Assembly: GCA_947169835.1 (NCBI GenBank) | Contig: CAMVRH010000015.1 | Coordinates: forward strand, 1 to 11,927 | Direction of reading: 5' to 3' | DNA length: 11,927 nucleotides | From: an uncultured Lachnospira sp. | GTDB lineage: Bacteria; Bacillota; Clostridia; Lachnospirales; Lachnospiraceae | In this document: one piece after another, positions 7,214 to 11,927 of the stretch | Numbering within the stretch: the first letter of the stretch is position 1 | Layout of the letters: every line of letters starts with the position of its first letter | Translations under genes and position numbers: made by a program | Notes under the pieces: model-generated | The model's database searches: none | What the model saw: only the letters and a program-made list of their open reading frames with translations | What the model was told of the DNA's origin: nothing

Positions 7214-7468
7214 TTATTTAGCCTTCTCAATAATTTCAACAAGTCTCCATCTCTTATCCTTCGACAAAGGTCTTGTCTCCATAACTTTTACTGTATCACC
7301 GATACCGCACTGGTTTTCTTCATCGTGAGCTTTCAACTTATAAGTTCTTTTCACGATTTTGTTGTACAAAGGATGCTTTACATGATCCTCGATAGCAACT
7401 GTGATAGTTTTATCCATCTTGTCGCTAGTAACTTTACCTGTACGTGTTTTTCTTAAATTTCTTTCCAC
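7214..7468 (-). CDS. rpsQ: 30S ribosomal protein S17 (GTG start)
   Basis: S17 (uS17) is a primary 16S rRNA-binding protein with an OB fold that helps assemble the 5' domain of the small subunit. The 84-residue length is normal. Signatures are [20 protein letters not shown] (11-30), [11 protein letters not shown] (32-42) and [16 protein letters not shown] (64-79). The start codon is GTG, read on the minus strand at 7468-7466, six bases after AAGGAGA. No in-frame ATG lies between the upstream rpmC stop and this point, so the GTG is well supported. Confidence 0.97.
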   Translation of the reverse strand: MERNLRKTRTGKVTSDKMDKTITVAIEDHVKHPLYNKIVKRTYKLKAHDEENQCGIGDTVKVMETRPLSKDKRWRLVEIIEKAK

Positions 7469-7474
7469 AACAAT

Positions 7475-7482
7475 TCTCCTTT
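7475..7482 (-). promoter_or_regulatory. ribosome binding site fixing the rpsQ GTG start
   Basis: AAAGGAGA lies six bases upstream of the GTG at 7468-7466. No in-frame ATG occurs nearby and the protein from the GTG begins as expected for S17, so this site decides a non-ATG start. Confidence 0.8.
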
Positions 7483-7493
7483 CCTACAAACTC

Positions 7494-7703
7494 TTACGCG
7501 TTTTCTTTCTCAACGATAACAGTTTGAATTCTGGCAATGTTTCTTCTTACATCTTTAATTCTGCTTGTGTTATCTAGCTGATTTGTTGCGTTCTGGAATC
7601 TTAAATTAAATAATTCCTTCTTAGCAGCTACTAATTCATCTTGAAGTTCTGTAGCTGATTTTCTCTTTAAATCTTCTACATATTGCTTACTTTTCACTGT
7701 CAT
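7494..7703 (-). CDS. rpmC: 50S ribosomal protein L29
   Basis: L29 (uL29) is a small two-helix protein next to L23 at the tunnel exit. From the ATG at 7703 it has 69 residues. The core [20 protein letters not shown] is the family signature and resembles Lachnospiraceae L29 as I recall it. A GTG immediately upstream (7706-7704) is a possible alternative start adding one residue. AAGG lies 5 bases before the ATG but only 2 before the GTG, which favours ATG, although a GAGGAA 10 bases upstream of the GTG keeps the choice open. Either start lies inside the end of rplP. Confidence 0.95.
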   Translation of the reverse strand: MTVKSKQYVEDLKRKSATELQDELVAAKKELFNLRFQNATNQLDNTSRIKDVRRNIARIQTVIVEKENA

Positions 7704-8124
7704 CACCGCCTTCTAGTTCCTCGCGTGACACAACCTTACACTTGAGTGGTAGTTTGTGAACAGCAAGTCTTAGAGCCTCTCTAGCGTCCTCTTCATTTTC
7801 AATGTCGATTTCGAAAAGTACTCTACCTGGTTTAACAACTGCTACCCAGTACTCTACTGCACCTTTACCTTTACCCATACGTGTTTCAGCAGGATGTGCT
7901 GTAACAGGTTTGTCTGGGAAAATTTTGATCCAAACTTGGCCACCACGCTTTACGTAACGAGTCATAGCTACACGGGCTGCCTCTATCTGGTTTGACTTAA
8001 TCCATGCAGGCTCCATAGCTACGATACCATACTTACCATTAGTAATCTTGTTACCTCTTGTAGCCTTACCTCTCATAGATCCTCTAAACTGTTTTCTATG
8101 TTTAACTCTTTTAGGCATTAACAT
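7687..8124 (-). CDS. rplP: 50S ribosomal protein L16
   Basis: L16 (uL16) is a late-assembling protein that organises the A-site tRNA region of the large subunit. The 145-residue length is typical. Recognisable segments are [19 protein letters not shown] at the start and [14 protein letters not shown] at residues 82-95. The chosen ATG at 8124 gives MLMPKRV; the second ATG (8118-8116) could also serve, but the first is at the TAATG junction with rpsC and 9 bases from AGGAGG. The acidic C-terminus ([11 protein letters not shown]) overlaps the start of rpmC by 17-20 bases, implying coupled translation. Confidence 0.98.
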   Translation of the reverse strand: MLMPKRVKHRKQFRGSMRGKATRGNKITNGKYGIVAMEPAWIKSNQIEAARVAMTRYVKRGGQVWIKIFPDKPVTAHPAETRMGKGKGAVEYWVAVVKPGRVLFEIDIENEEDAREALRLAVHKLPLKCKVVSREELEGGDDSEK

Positions 8125-8771
8125 TATTTCTTACCTCCTTCTTTAGTTGGAAGTACTTCGCCGTTATAAATCCAAACCTTTACACCTACTTTACCGTAAG
8201 TTGTATCAGCCTCAGCGAATCCAAATTCAATGTCAGCACGAAGTGTCTGTAGTGGGATTGTTCCCTCGCTGTAGAACTCTGTACGAGCCATATCAGCACC
8301 ACCTAGACGTCCTGATACTGATGTCTTGATACCAAGTGCACCAGCTTTAAGTGATCTAGACATACAAGACTTCATAGCTCTTCTGAATGAGATACGGTTC
8401 TCTAGCTGCTGAGCAATGTTCTCTGCTACTAGCTGTGCATCCTTATCAGGTCTCTTAACGTCTTTTACGTCCATGAATAACTTCTTATCAGTCATCTTCT
8501 GAACTTCTGCTTTAATCTTTTCTATCTCAGCGCCACCTTTACCGATAACAAGACCAGGCTTAGCTGTATAAATGTTTACTCTTACACGGTCAGTTGATCT
8601 CTCGATTTCAATCTTTGAGATGCCTGTTCCGTAAAGTTTATTCTTAAGGAATTTTCTAATTTCGTAGTCTTCAACTAGGTTATCAGCGAAATCTTTCTCT
8701 GCATACCATTTTGAATCCCAGTCTTTGATAATTCCGACTCTTAATCCGTGTGGATTAACTTTCTGTCCCAT
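8124..8771 (-). CDS. rpsC: 30S ribosomal protein S3
   Basis: S3 (uS3) forms part of the mRNA entry channel with S4 and S5 and contributes to mRNA unwinding. The protein is 215 residues, within the usual range. The N-terminus [13 protein letters not shown] is diagnostic. A type II KH domain has its GXXG loop as GKGG at residues 77-80 (within [12 protein letters not shown]). The C-terminal domain contains [18 protein letters not shown] and [16 protein letters not shown]. The ATG at 8771 follows GGGAGG. The end of the gene encodes the strong AAGGAGGT site for rplP, and its TAA overlaps the rplP ATG by one base. Confidence 0.98.
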   Translation of the reverse strand: MGQKVNPHGLRVGIIKDWDSKWYAEKDFADNLVEDYEIRKFLKNKLYGTGISKIEIERSTDRVRVNIYTAKPGLVIGKGGAEIEKIKAEVQKMTDKKLFMDVKDVKRPDKDAQLVAENIAQQLENRISFRRAMKSCMSRSLKAGALGIKTSVSGRLGGADMARTEFYSEGTIPLQTLRADIEFGFAEADTTYGKVGVKVWIYNGEVLPTKEGGKK

Positions 8772-8786
8772 GCTTTGCCTCCCTTC

Positions 8787-9173
8787 TTATCTTTCGTCAA
8801 GCACGATTGTGATGTGGCTGTTTCTCTTTAAGATTCTGTAAGCCCTACCCTGTGCTCTTGGTTTAATACGCTTCATTGTAGGTGCTGCACTAGCGTAGCA
8901 CTCTGCAATGTATAATTTACTAGTGTCCATGTTGTTGTTATTTTCAGCATTTGCTATAGCTGAGTTTAACAACTTCAAAATTACTTTTGATGCTTTTCTT
9001 GGGTTGTATGTGAGAATACCTTGTGCAGTCTCTACATCTTTACCTCTGATGGCATCAAGTACGAAACATGCCTTTTGAGTACTAATTCTTGCAAAAGAAA
9101 GTTTTGCTGAAGGTCTAGTATCTTTTTCGGCGTTTCTTTTTCTCTTTATTTCAGATCTATGTCCTTTTGCCAT
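8787..9173 (-). CDS. rplV: 50S ribosomal protein L22 (N-terminally extended)
   Basis: L22 (uL22) contacts all 23S rRNA domains, and its beta-hairpin forms the tunnel constriction with L4, where macrolide-resistance changes map. The hairpin MKRIKPRAQGRAYRI is at residues 100-114, followed by the terminal SHITIVLDER. At 128 residues it is about 15 longer than the Bacillus form. The extra length is a basic N-terminus (MAKGHRSEIKRKRNAEKDTR) that I recall from Lachnospiraceae L22. The start is supported because this extension matches that lineage and an AAAGGAGG lies just upstream of 9173. rpsC begins 15 bases after the stop. Confidence 0.97.
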   Translation of the reverse strand: MAKGHRSEIKRKRNAEKDTRPSAKLSFARISTQKACFVLDAIRGKDVETAQGILTYNPRKASKVILKLLNSAIANAENNNNMDTSKLYIAECYASAAPTMKRIKPRAQGRAYRILKRNSHITIVLDER

Positions 9174-9200
9174 AGACTTGGCCTCCTTTCAAAATACAAA

Positions 9201-9476
9201 TTATTCTGCTTTGCTTTCGTTCTTATTGTGTCCTCTAAATGTTCTAGTAGGAACAAACTCACCAAGTTTGTTACCAACCATATCCTCTGTAATATATACA
9301 GGAACATGTTTTCTACCATCATGGACAGCAATTGTATGTCCAACCATCTGTGGGTAAATTGTTGAACGTCTTGACCAAGTCTTGATAACTGACTTTTCGC
9401 CAGATTCGTTCATAGCTTCAATCTTCTTTAATAAGCTCTCATCCGCAAATGGGCCTTTTTTTAATGATCTTGACAT
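9201..9476 (-). CDS. rpsS: 30S ribosomal protein S19
   Basis: S19 (uS19) is in the small-subunit head, forms a complex with S13, and contacts the A-site tRNA and the central intersubunit bridge. The 91-residue length is normal. Hallmarks are the N-terminal [10 protein letters not shown], the central [30 protein letters not shown], and the C-terminal [10 protein letters not shown] before a lysine-rich tail. The ATG at 9476 is preceded by GGAGG, which is fused to the upstream rplB stop codon. A 27-base spacer with AAAGGAGG separates it from rplV. Confidence 0.98.
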   Translation of the reverse strand: MSRSLKKGPFADESLLKKIEAMNESGEKSVIKTWSRRSTIYPQMVGHTIAVHDGRKHVPVYITEDMVGNKLGEFVPTRTFRGHNKNESKAE

Positions 9477-9490
9477 TAGTTCCTACCTCC

Positions 9491-10336
9491 TTATTTCATA
9501 TTGCTTCCGTCACGTCTTCTAATAATCATCTTGTTAGACTTCTTATTCTTCTTACGAGTCTTCAAACCAAGTGCTGGTTTACCCCATGGAGTACATGGAC
9601 CTGGACGACCGATTGGTGCACGTCCTTCACCACCACCGTGAGGGTGATCATTAGGGTTCATAACAGAACCACGAACGGTAGGTCTAATACCCATATTACG
9701 CTTACGTCCTGCTTTACCAATGTTAACAAGACCGTGCTCGATATTTCCTACTGTACCAACTGTTGCTCTACAAATTACAGGAACCAATCTCATCTCGCCT
9801 GATGGAAGTCTAAGTGTTGCATATTTGCCTTCCTTAGCCATAAGCTGTGCTGTACCACCTGCTGAACGAACTAACTGTCCACCCTTACCTGGGTATAGCT
9901 CGATGTTGTGGATCTCTGTACCGACAGGAATCTCTGAAAGTGGTAAGCAGTTTCCTACTTTCACTTCAGCGTTCGCGCCGCTCATTAGTTTATCTCCTAC
10001 CTTAAGTCCTTCTGGAGCTAGGATGTATGCCTTCTCACCATCAGCGTAGCAAATAAGTGCGATGTTTGCTGTACGGTTTGGATCATACTCGATGCTCACT
10101 ACTCTAGCAGGGATATCATCTTTTGTGTTTCTCTTGAAATCAATAATTCTGTATTTTCTTCTAGAACCACCACCGTGATGTCTTACAGTGATTTTACCTT
10201 GGTTGTTACGACCAGCGTTCTTCTTAAGAGATGCTGTAAGTGACTTCTCTGGAGAGTCTTTAGTAATCTCTTTGTTGTCAAGCTGAGTCATAGCTCTTCT
10301 AGAAGGTGTATATGGGTTAAATGTTTTAATTCCCAT
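9491..10336 (-). CDS. rplB: 50S ribosomal protein L2
   Basis: L2 (uL2) is one of the most conserved large-subunit proteins. It is needed for subunit association and for peptidyl transferase activity of reconstituted ribosomes. It has 281 residues, slightly above the usual 273-278. An OB-like N-terminal domain contains [13 protein letters not shown] (51-63), followed by the SH3-like domain. The C-terminal [13 protein letters not shown] (227-239) carries H231, probably equivalent to the functionally important His229 of E. coli. The basic tail ([11 protein letters not shown]) contacts rRNA. The ATG at 10336 follows AAAGGAGA. The TAA stop is merged with the rpsS Shine-Dalgarno sequence (TAAGGAGG). 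Confidence 0.98.
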   Translation of the reverse strand: MGIKTFNPYTPSRRAMTQLDNKEITKDSPEKSLTASLKKNAGRNNQGKITVRHHGGGSRRKYRIIDFKRNTKDDIPARVVSIEYDPNRTANIALICYADGEKAYILAPEGLKVGDKLMSGANAEVKVGNCLPLSEIPVGTEIHNIELYPGKGGQLVRSAGGTAQLMAKEGKYATLRLPSGEMRLVPVICRATVGTVGNIEHGLVNIGKAGRKRNMGIRPTVRGSVMNPNDHPHGGGEGRAPIGRPGPCTPWGKPALGLKTRKKNKKSNKMIIRRRDGSNMK

Positions 10337-10427
10337 TGTAATTCTCCTTTCAATCCATTTATTATCACGCTTGTGTTGCGTATAGTTTGTGCAATAATTT
10401 TAAGTTTCTTCTATATAAGAGTTAATC
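10337..10427 (-). other. rplW-rplB spacer with weak hairpin potential
   Basis: This 91-base AT-rich spacer is the second longest in the window. Read on the minus strand it offers an outer helix ATTAT/ATAAT (10398-10394 with 10365-10361) enclosing a short helix ACGC/GCGT (10381-10378 with 10370-10367) over a seven-base loop. It ends in AAAGGAGA before the rplB ATG. I found no sigma-A-type -35/-10 pair with acceptable spacing and no ORF. It could be a cis-acting leader for rplB, an mRNA processing site, or neutral spacer. The helices are short enough to arise by chance. Confidence 0.35.
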
Positions 10428-10727
10428 TTATAGTCCTGCGAAGATCTCGATATCTGCACTGTCCTCTGTTAACTGAACGATAGCTTTCTTTCTAGCTGCT
10501 GTCTTACCTGTTGTGTAACCACGTCTTCTGTTCTTTCCAGCTAAGTTCATAGTGTTAACTTTTTCTACCTTTGCACCTTCAAACATTCTCTCTACTGCGT
10601 CCTTAACCTGAACCTTAGTAGCTTCTGGGTGCACATAGAATGTATACTTTTTCTCTGCCATTGCGTTCATACTCTTCTCTGTAATTACAGGTTCGAATAT
10701 AACGTCATAATATTTAATATCTGCCAT
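10428..10727 (-). CDS. rplW: 50S ribosomal protein L23
   Basis: L23 (uL23) sits at the exit of the peptide tunnel, where it is a docking site for trigger factor, SRP and the Sec translocon. The 99-residue length is typical. The N-terminal VITEKSM segment (residues 14-20) and the basic stretch [20 protein letters not shown] (residues 63-82) are family hallmarks. The ATG at 10727 shares its A with the rplD TAA stop, and its ribosome binding site lies inside the end of rplD. Downstream of its own TAA is an unusually long 91-base spacer before rplB. Confidence 0.98.
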   Translation of the reverse strand: MADIKYYDVIFEPVITEKSMNAMAEKKYTFYVHPEATKVQVKDAVERMFEGAKVEKVNTMNLAGKNRRRGYTTGKTAARKKAIVQLTEDSADIEIFAGL

Positions 10728-11347
10728 TATGCGTACACCTCCTCTATAGTCTTAACAGCATCCTGTGTAACTATAACTGTGTCGTACTTTAGAATGTCAT
10801 ATACGTTAATAGTCTGTGTGCTTGCTGTCTTTACTGTAGGAATGTTTGCTGCTGACTTAACTACGTTTGTGTCATTGTCGTTTAAAACAACTAATGCTTT
10901 ATCAGCCTCTAAGTTCTTTAGCACCTGCGCAAATTCCTTTGTCTTTGGCGCATCAAACTTCAATTCGTCTAATACAATAAACTTTCCTTCTTCCACTCTA
11001 GATGTCAATACTGACTTAAGAGCGATTCTCTTTTCTTTCTTATTCATTTTCTTTGAATAATCTCTTGGTGTTGGAGCAAATACTACTCCACCGCCTGTCC
11101 ACTGAGGAGCTCTGATAGAACCCTGTCTAGCATGACCAGTTCCCTTTTGTCTCCAAGGCTTTCTGCCTCCGCCTCTGACTTCTGAACGAGTCTTGGCTTT
11201 CTGTGTACCTTGACGGTTATTTGCGAGCTGTGCAACTACTGCCTGATGTACAAGGTGTTCATTAATCTCAACACCGAAGATAGCATCATTAAGCTTCATT
11301 TTTCCAACTTCGCTTCCTTCCATATTTAAAACAGATACTTCTGCCAT
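10727..11347 (-). CDS. rplD: 50S ribosomal protein L4
   Basis: L4 (uL4) binds 23S rRNA domain I, and its extended loop lines the peptide exit tunnel. The 206-residue length is normal. The tunnel loop lies at about residues 45-97 with the highly conserved [19 protein letters not shown] and then [17 protein letters not shown]. In some bacteria, notably E. coli, L4 also represses its own S10 operon through a leader upstream of rpsJ, which would lie outside this window. The ATG at 11347 follows a strong AAGGAGG. The stop TAA overlaps the rplW start by one base (TAATG), and the last codons contain the GAGGAGGTG that serves rplW, so translation of the two is probably coupled. Confidence 0.98.
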   Translation of the reverse strand: MAEVSVLNMEGSEVGKMKLNDAIFGVEINEHLVHQAVVAQLANNRQGTQKAKTRSEVRGGGRKPWRQKGTGHARQGSIRAPQWTGGGVVFAPTPRDYSKKMNKKEKRIALKSVLTSRVEEGKFIVLDELKFDAPKTKEFAQVLKNLEADKALVVLNDNDTNVVKSAANIPTVKTASTQTINVYDILKYDTVIVTQDAVKTIEEVYA

Positions 11348-11372
11348 CTGAATGTCCTCCTTTCAAAAATCC

Positions 11373-11927
11373 TTAAGCTTTAACAGTTTCCTTAATAGTA
11401 ACTAACGCTTTCTTTGGTCCTGGTACAGCACCCTTAACTAATAGTAAGTCTCTGCTTGGGTCAACCTTTACAACTAGTAGGTTCTGTGTAGTAACTTTCT
11501 TACCACCCATGTGACCAGGCATCTTCTTACCCTTGAACACTCTACCTGGAGATGAACAAGAACCGTTTGAACCAGCATGTCTGTGGTATTTAGAACCGTG
11601 AGTCATAGGTCCACGTGACTGTCCATGTCTCTTAATAGCGCCCTGGAAACCTTTTCCTTTTGCGATTGCTGTAGCATCAATCTTGTCGCCTTCTTCGAAG
11701 ATGTCAACAGTGATTTCGTCTGCTACGTTGTAATCTCCTTCTAGTTTCAATTCTCTTACATATCTCTTGTAAGAAACTTTAGCCTTATCAAACATTCCCT
11801 TAACTGGTTTGTTGATAAGCTTTTCTCTGATGTCCTCAAATCCAACTTGAAGAGCGTCATATCCGTCGTTCTCTACTGTCTTAACCTGTGTTACTACACA
11901 AGGGCCAGCCTGAAGAACTGTTACTGG
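11373..11927 (-). CDS. rplC: 50S ribosomal protein L3, 5'-truncated by window edge
   Basis: L3 (uL3) is an early-assembling 23S rRNA-binding protein of the large subunit whose long loop reaches towards the peptidyl transferase centre. The open frame continues upstream of the first in-window ATG (11795-11793) for 44 more codons to the edge, and those codons read [14 protein letters not shown], the conserved segment near the L3 N-terminus. About 184 residues are visible, so roughly the first 20-25 are missing. The central loop is clear: [21 protein letters not shown], then [15 protein letters not shown]. The stop is TAA. It is the first gene seen in the operon; rplD follows after 25 bases, preceded by an AAGGAGG site. 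Starting the gene at the internal ATG would be wrong because it discards conserved sequence. Confidence 0.97.
   Translation of the reverse strand, partial: PVTVLQAGPCVVTQVKTVENDGYDALQVGFEDIREKLINKPVKGMFDKAKVSYKRYVRELKLEGDYNVADEITVDIFEEGDKIDATAIAKGKGFQGAIKRHGQSRGPMTHGSKYHRHAGSNGSCSSPGRVFKGKKMPGHMGGKKVTTQNLLVVKVDPSRDLLLVKGAVPGPKKALVTIKETVKA

Noticed and set aside
9449..10049. Plus-strand open frames (109-117 codons) opposite rplB
   Set aside because: They are shadows of the strongly conserved L2 frame, with unlikely composition rich in threonine, serine and proline and no family match.
10361..10398. Promoter in the rplW-rplB spacer
   Set aside because: TTGCAC and GATAAT are present but 22 bases apart, and other -10-like hexamers lack a -35 at 16-18 bases.
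10629..11060. Plus-strand open frame of 143 codons, opposite rplW and rplD
   Set aside because: Antisense shadow of two confidently identified genes; the cysteine- and phenylalanine-rich composition is what the reverse complement of these codons produces.
11373..11795. rplC starting at the first in-window ATG (140 residues)
   Set aside because: The frame stays open to the window edge and the upstream 44 codons encode conserved L3 sequence, so the gene is truncated by the window rather than short.
1..11927. Mobile element, CRISPR, tRNA/rRNA, defence or other novel gene system
   Set aside because: All long minus-strand frames are accounted for by conserved housekeeping genes in standard order, all spacers are under 120 bases, and I saw no long repeats, integrase or transposase motifs.

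Overview
The window is a continuous stretch of the bacterial S10-spc ribosomal protein supercluster, read entirely from the minus strand. Transcription runs from base 11927 towards base 1. The gene order is rplC-rplD-rplW-rplB-rpsS-rplV-rpsC-rplP-rpmC-rpsQ-rplN-rplX-rplE-rpsN-rpsH-rplF-rplR-rpsE-rpmD-rplO-secY-adk-map-infA. rplC is cut at its 5' end by the right edge and infA at its 3' end by the left edge. The other 22 genes look intact.

The organism is most likely a low-to-moderate GC Firmicute of class Clostridia, probably Lachnospiraceae or a close relative. The evidence is the adk-map-infA tail after secY, the four-cysteine S14, the zinc-type adenylate kinase LID, the strong AGGAGG ribosome binding sites, and protein details recalled as typical of Lachnospiraceae: an N-terminally extended L22, the L29 core [18 protein letters not shown], the L3 segment around [14 protein letters not shown], and a GTG-started S17. 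This placement rests on recall, not on a search.

Layout by region. Bases 7214-11927 are the S10-operon part (L3 to S17; rpsJ would lie beyond the right edge). Bases 3108-7180 are the spc part (L14 to L15). Bases 1736-3106 encode the SecY translocon channel. Bases 976-1620 encode adenylate kinase, 218-973 encode type I methionine aminopeptidase, and 1-183 encode most of IF-1. Together the genes supply the ribosome, the membrane channel for exported nascent chains, the enzyme balancing adenylate nucleotides, the enzyme trimming initiator methionine, and an initiation factor.

The genes are tightly packed. Junctions include two TAATG one-base overlaps, a 17-base overlap, a one-base gap at rplO/secY, and several stop codons merged with the next gene's Shine-Dalgarno sequence. 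Only three spacers are long: 115 bases between secY and adk, 91 bases between rplW and rplB, and 69 bases between rpsH and rplF. Each has inverted-repeat potential. The strongest is a 17-bp stem between secY and adk that is continuous only in RNA made from the coding strand. No stretch above 300 bases lacks a gene. I see no tRNA, rRNA, CRISPR array, mobile element, prophage or convincing Rho-independent terminator. This is housekeeping DNA with no sign of a previously undescribed gene system; the points worth a second look are spacer RNA structures.
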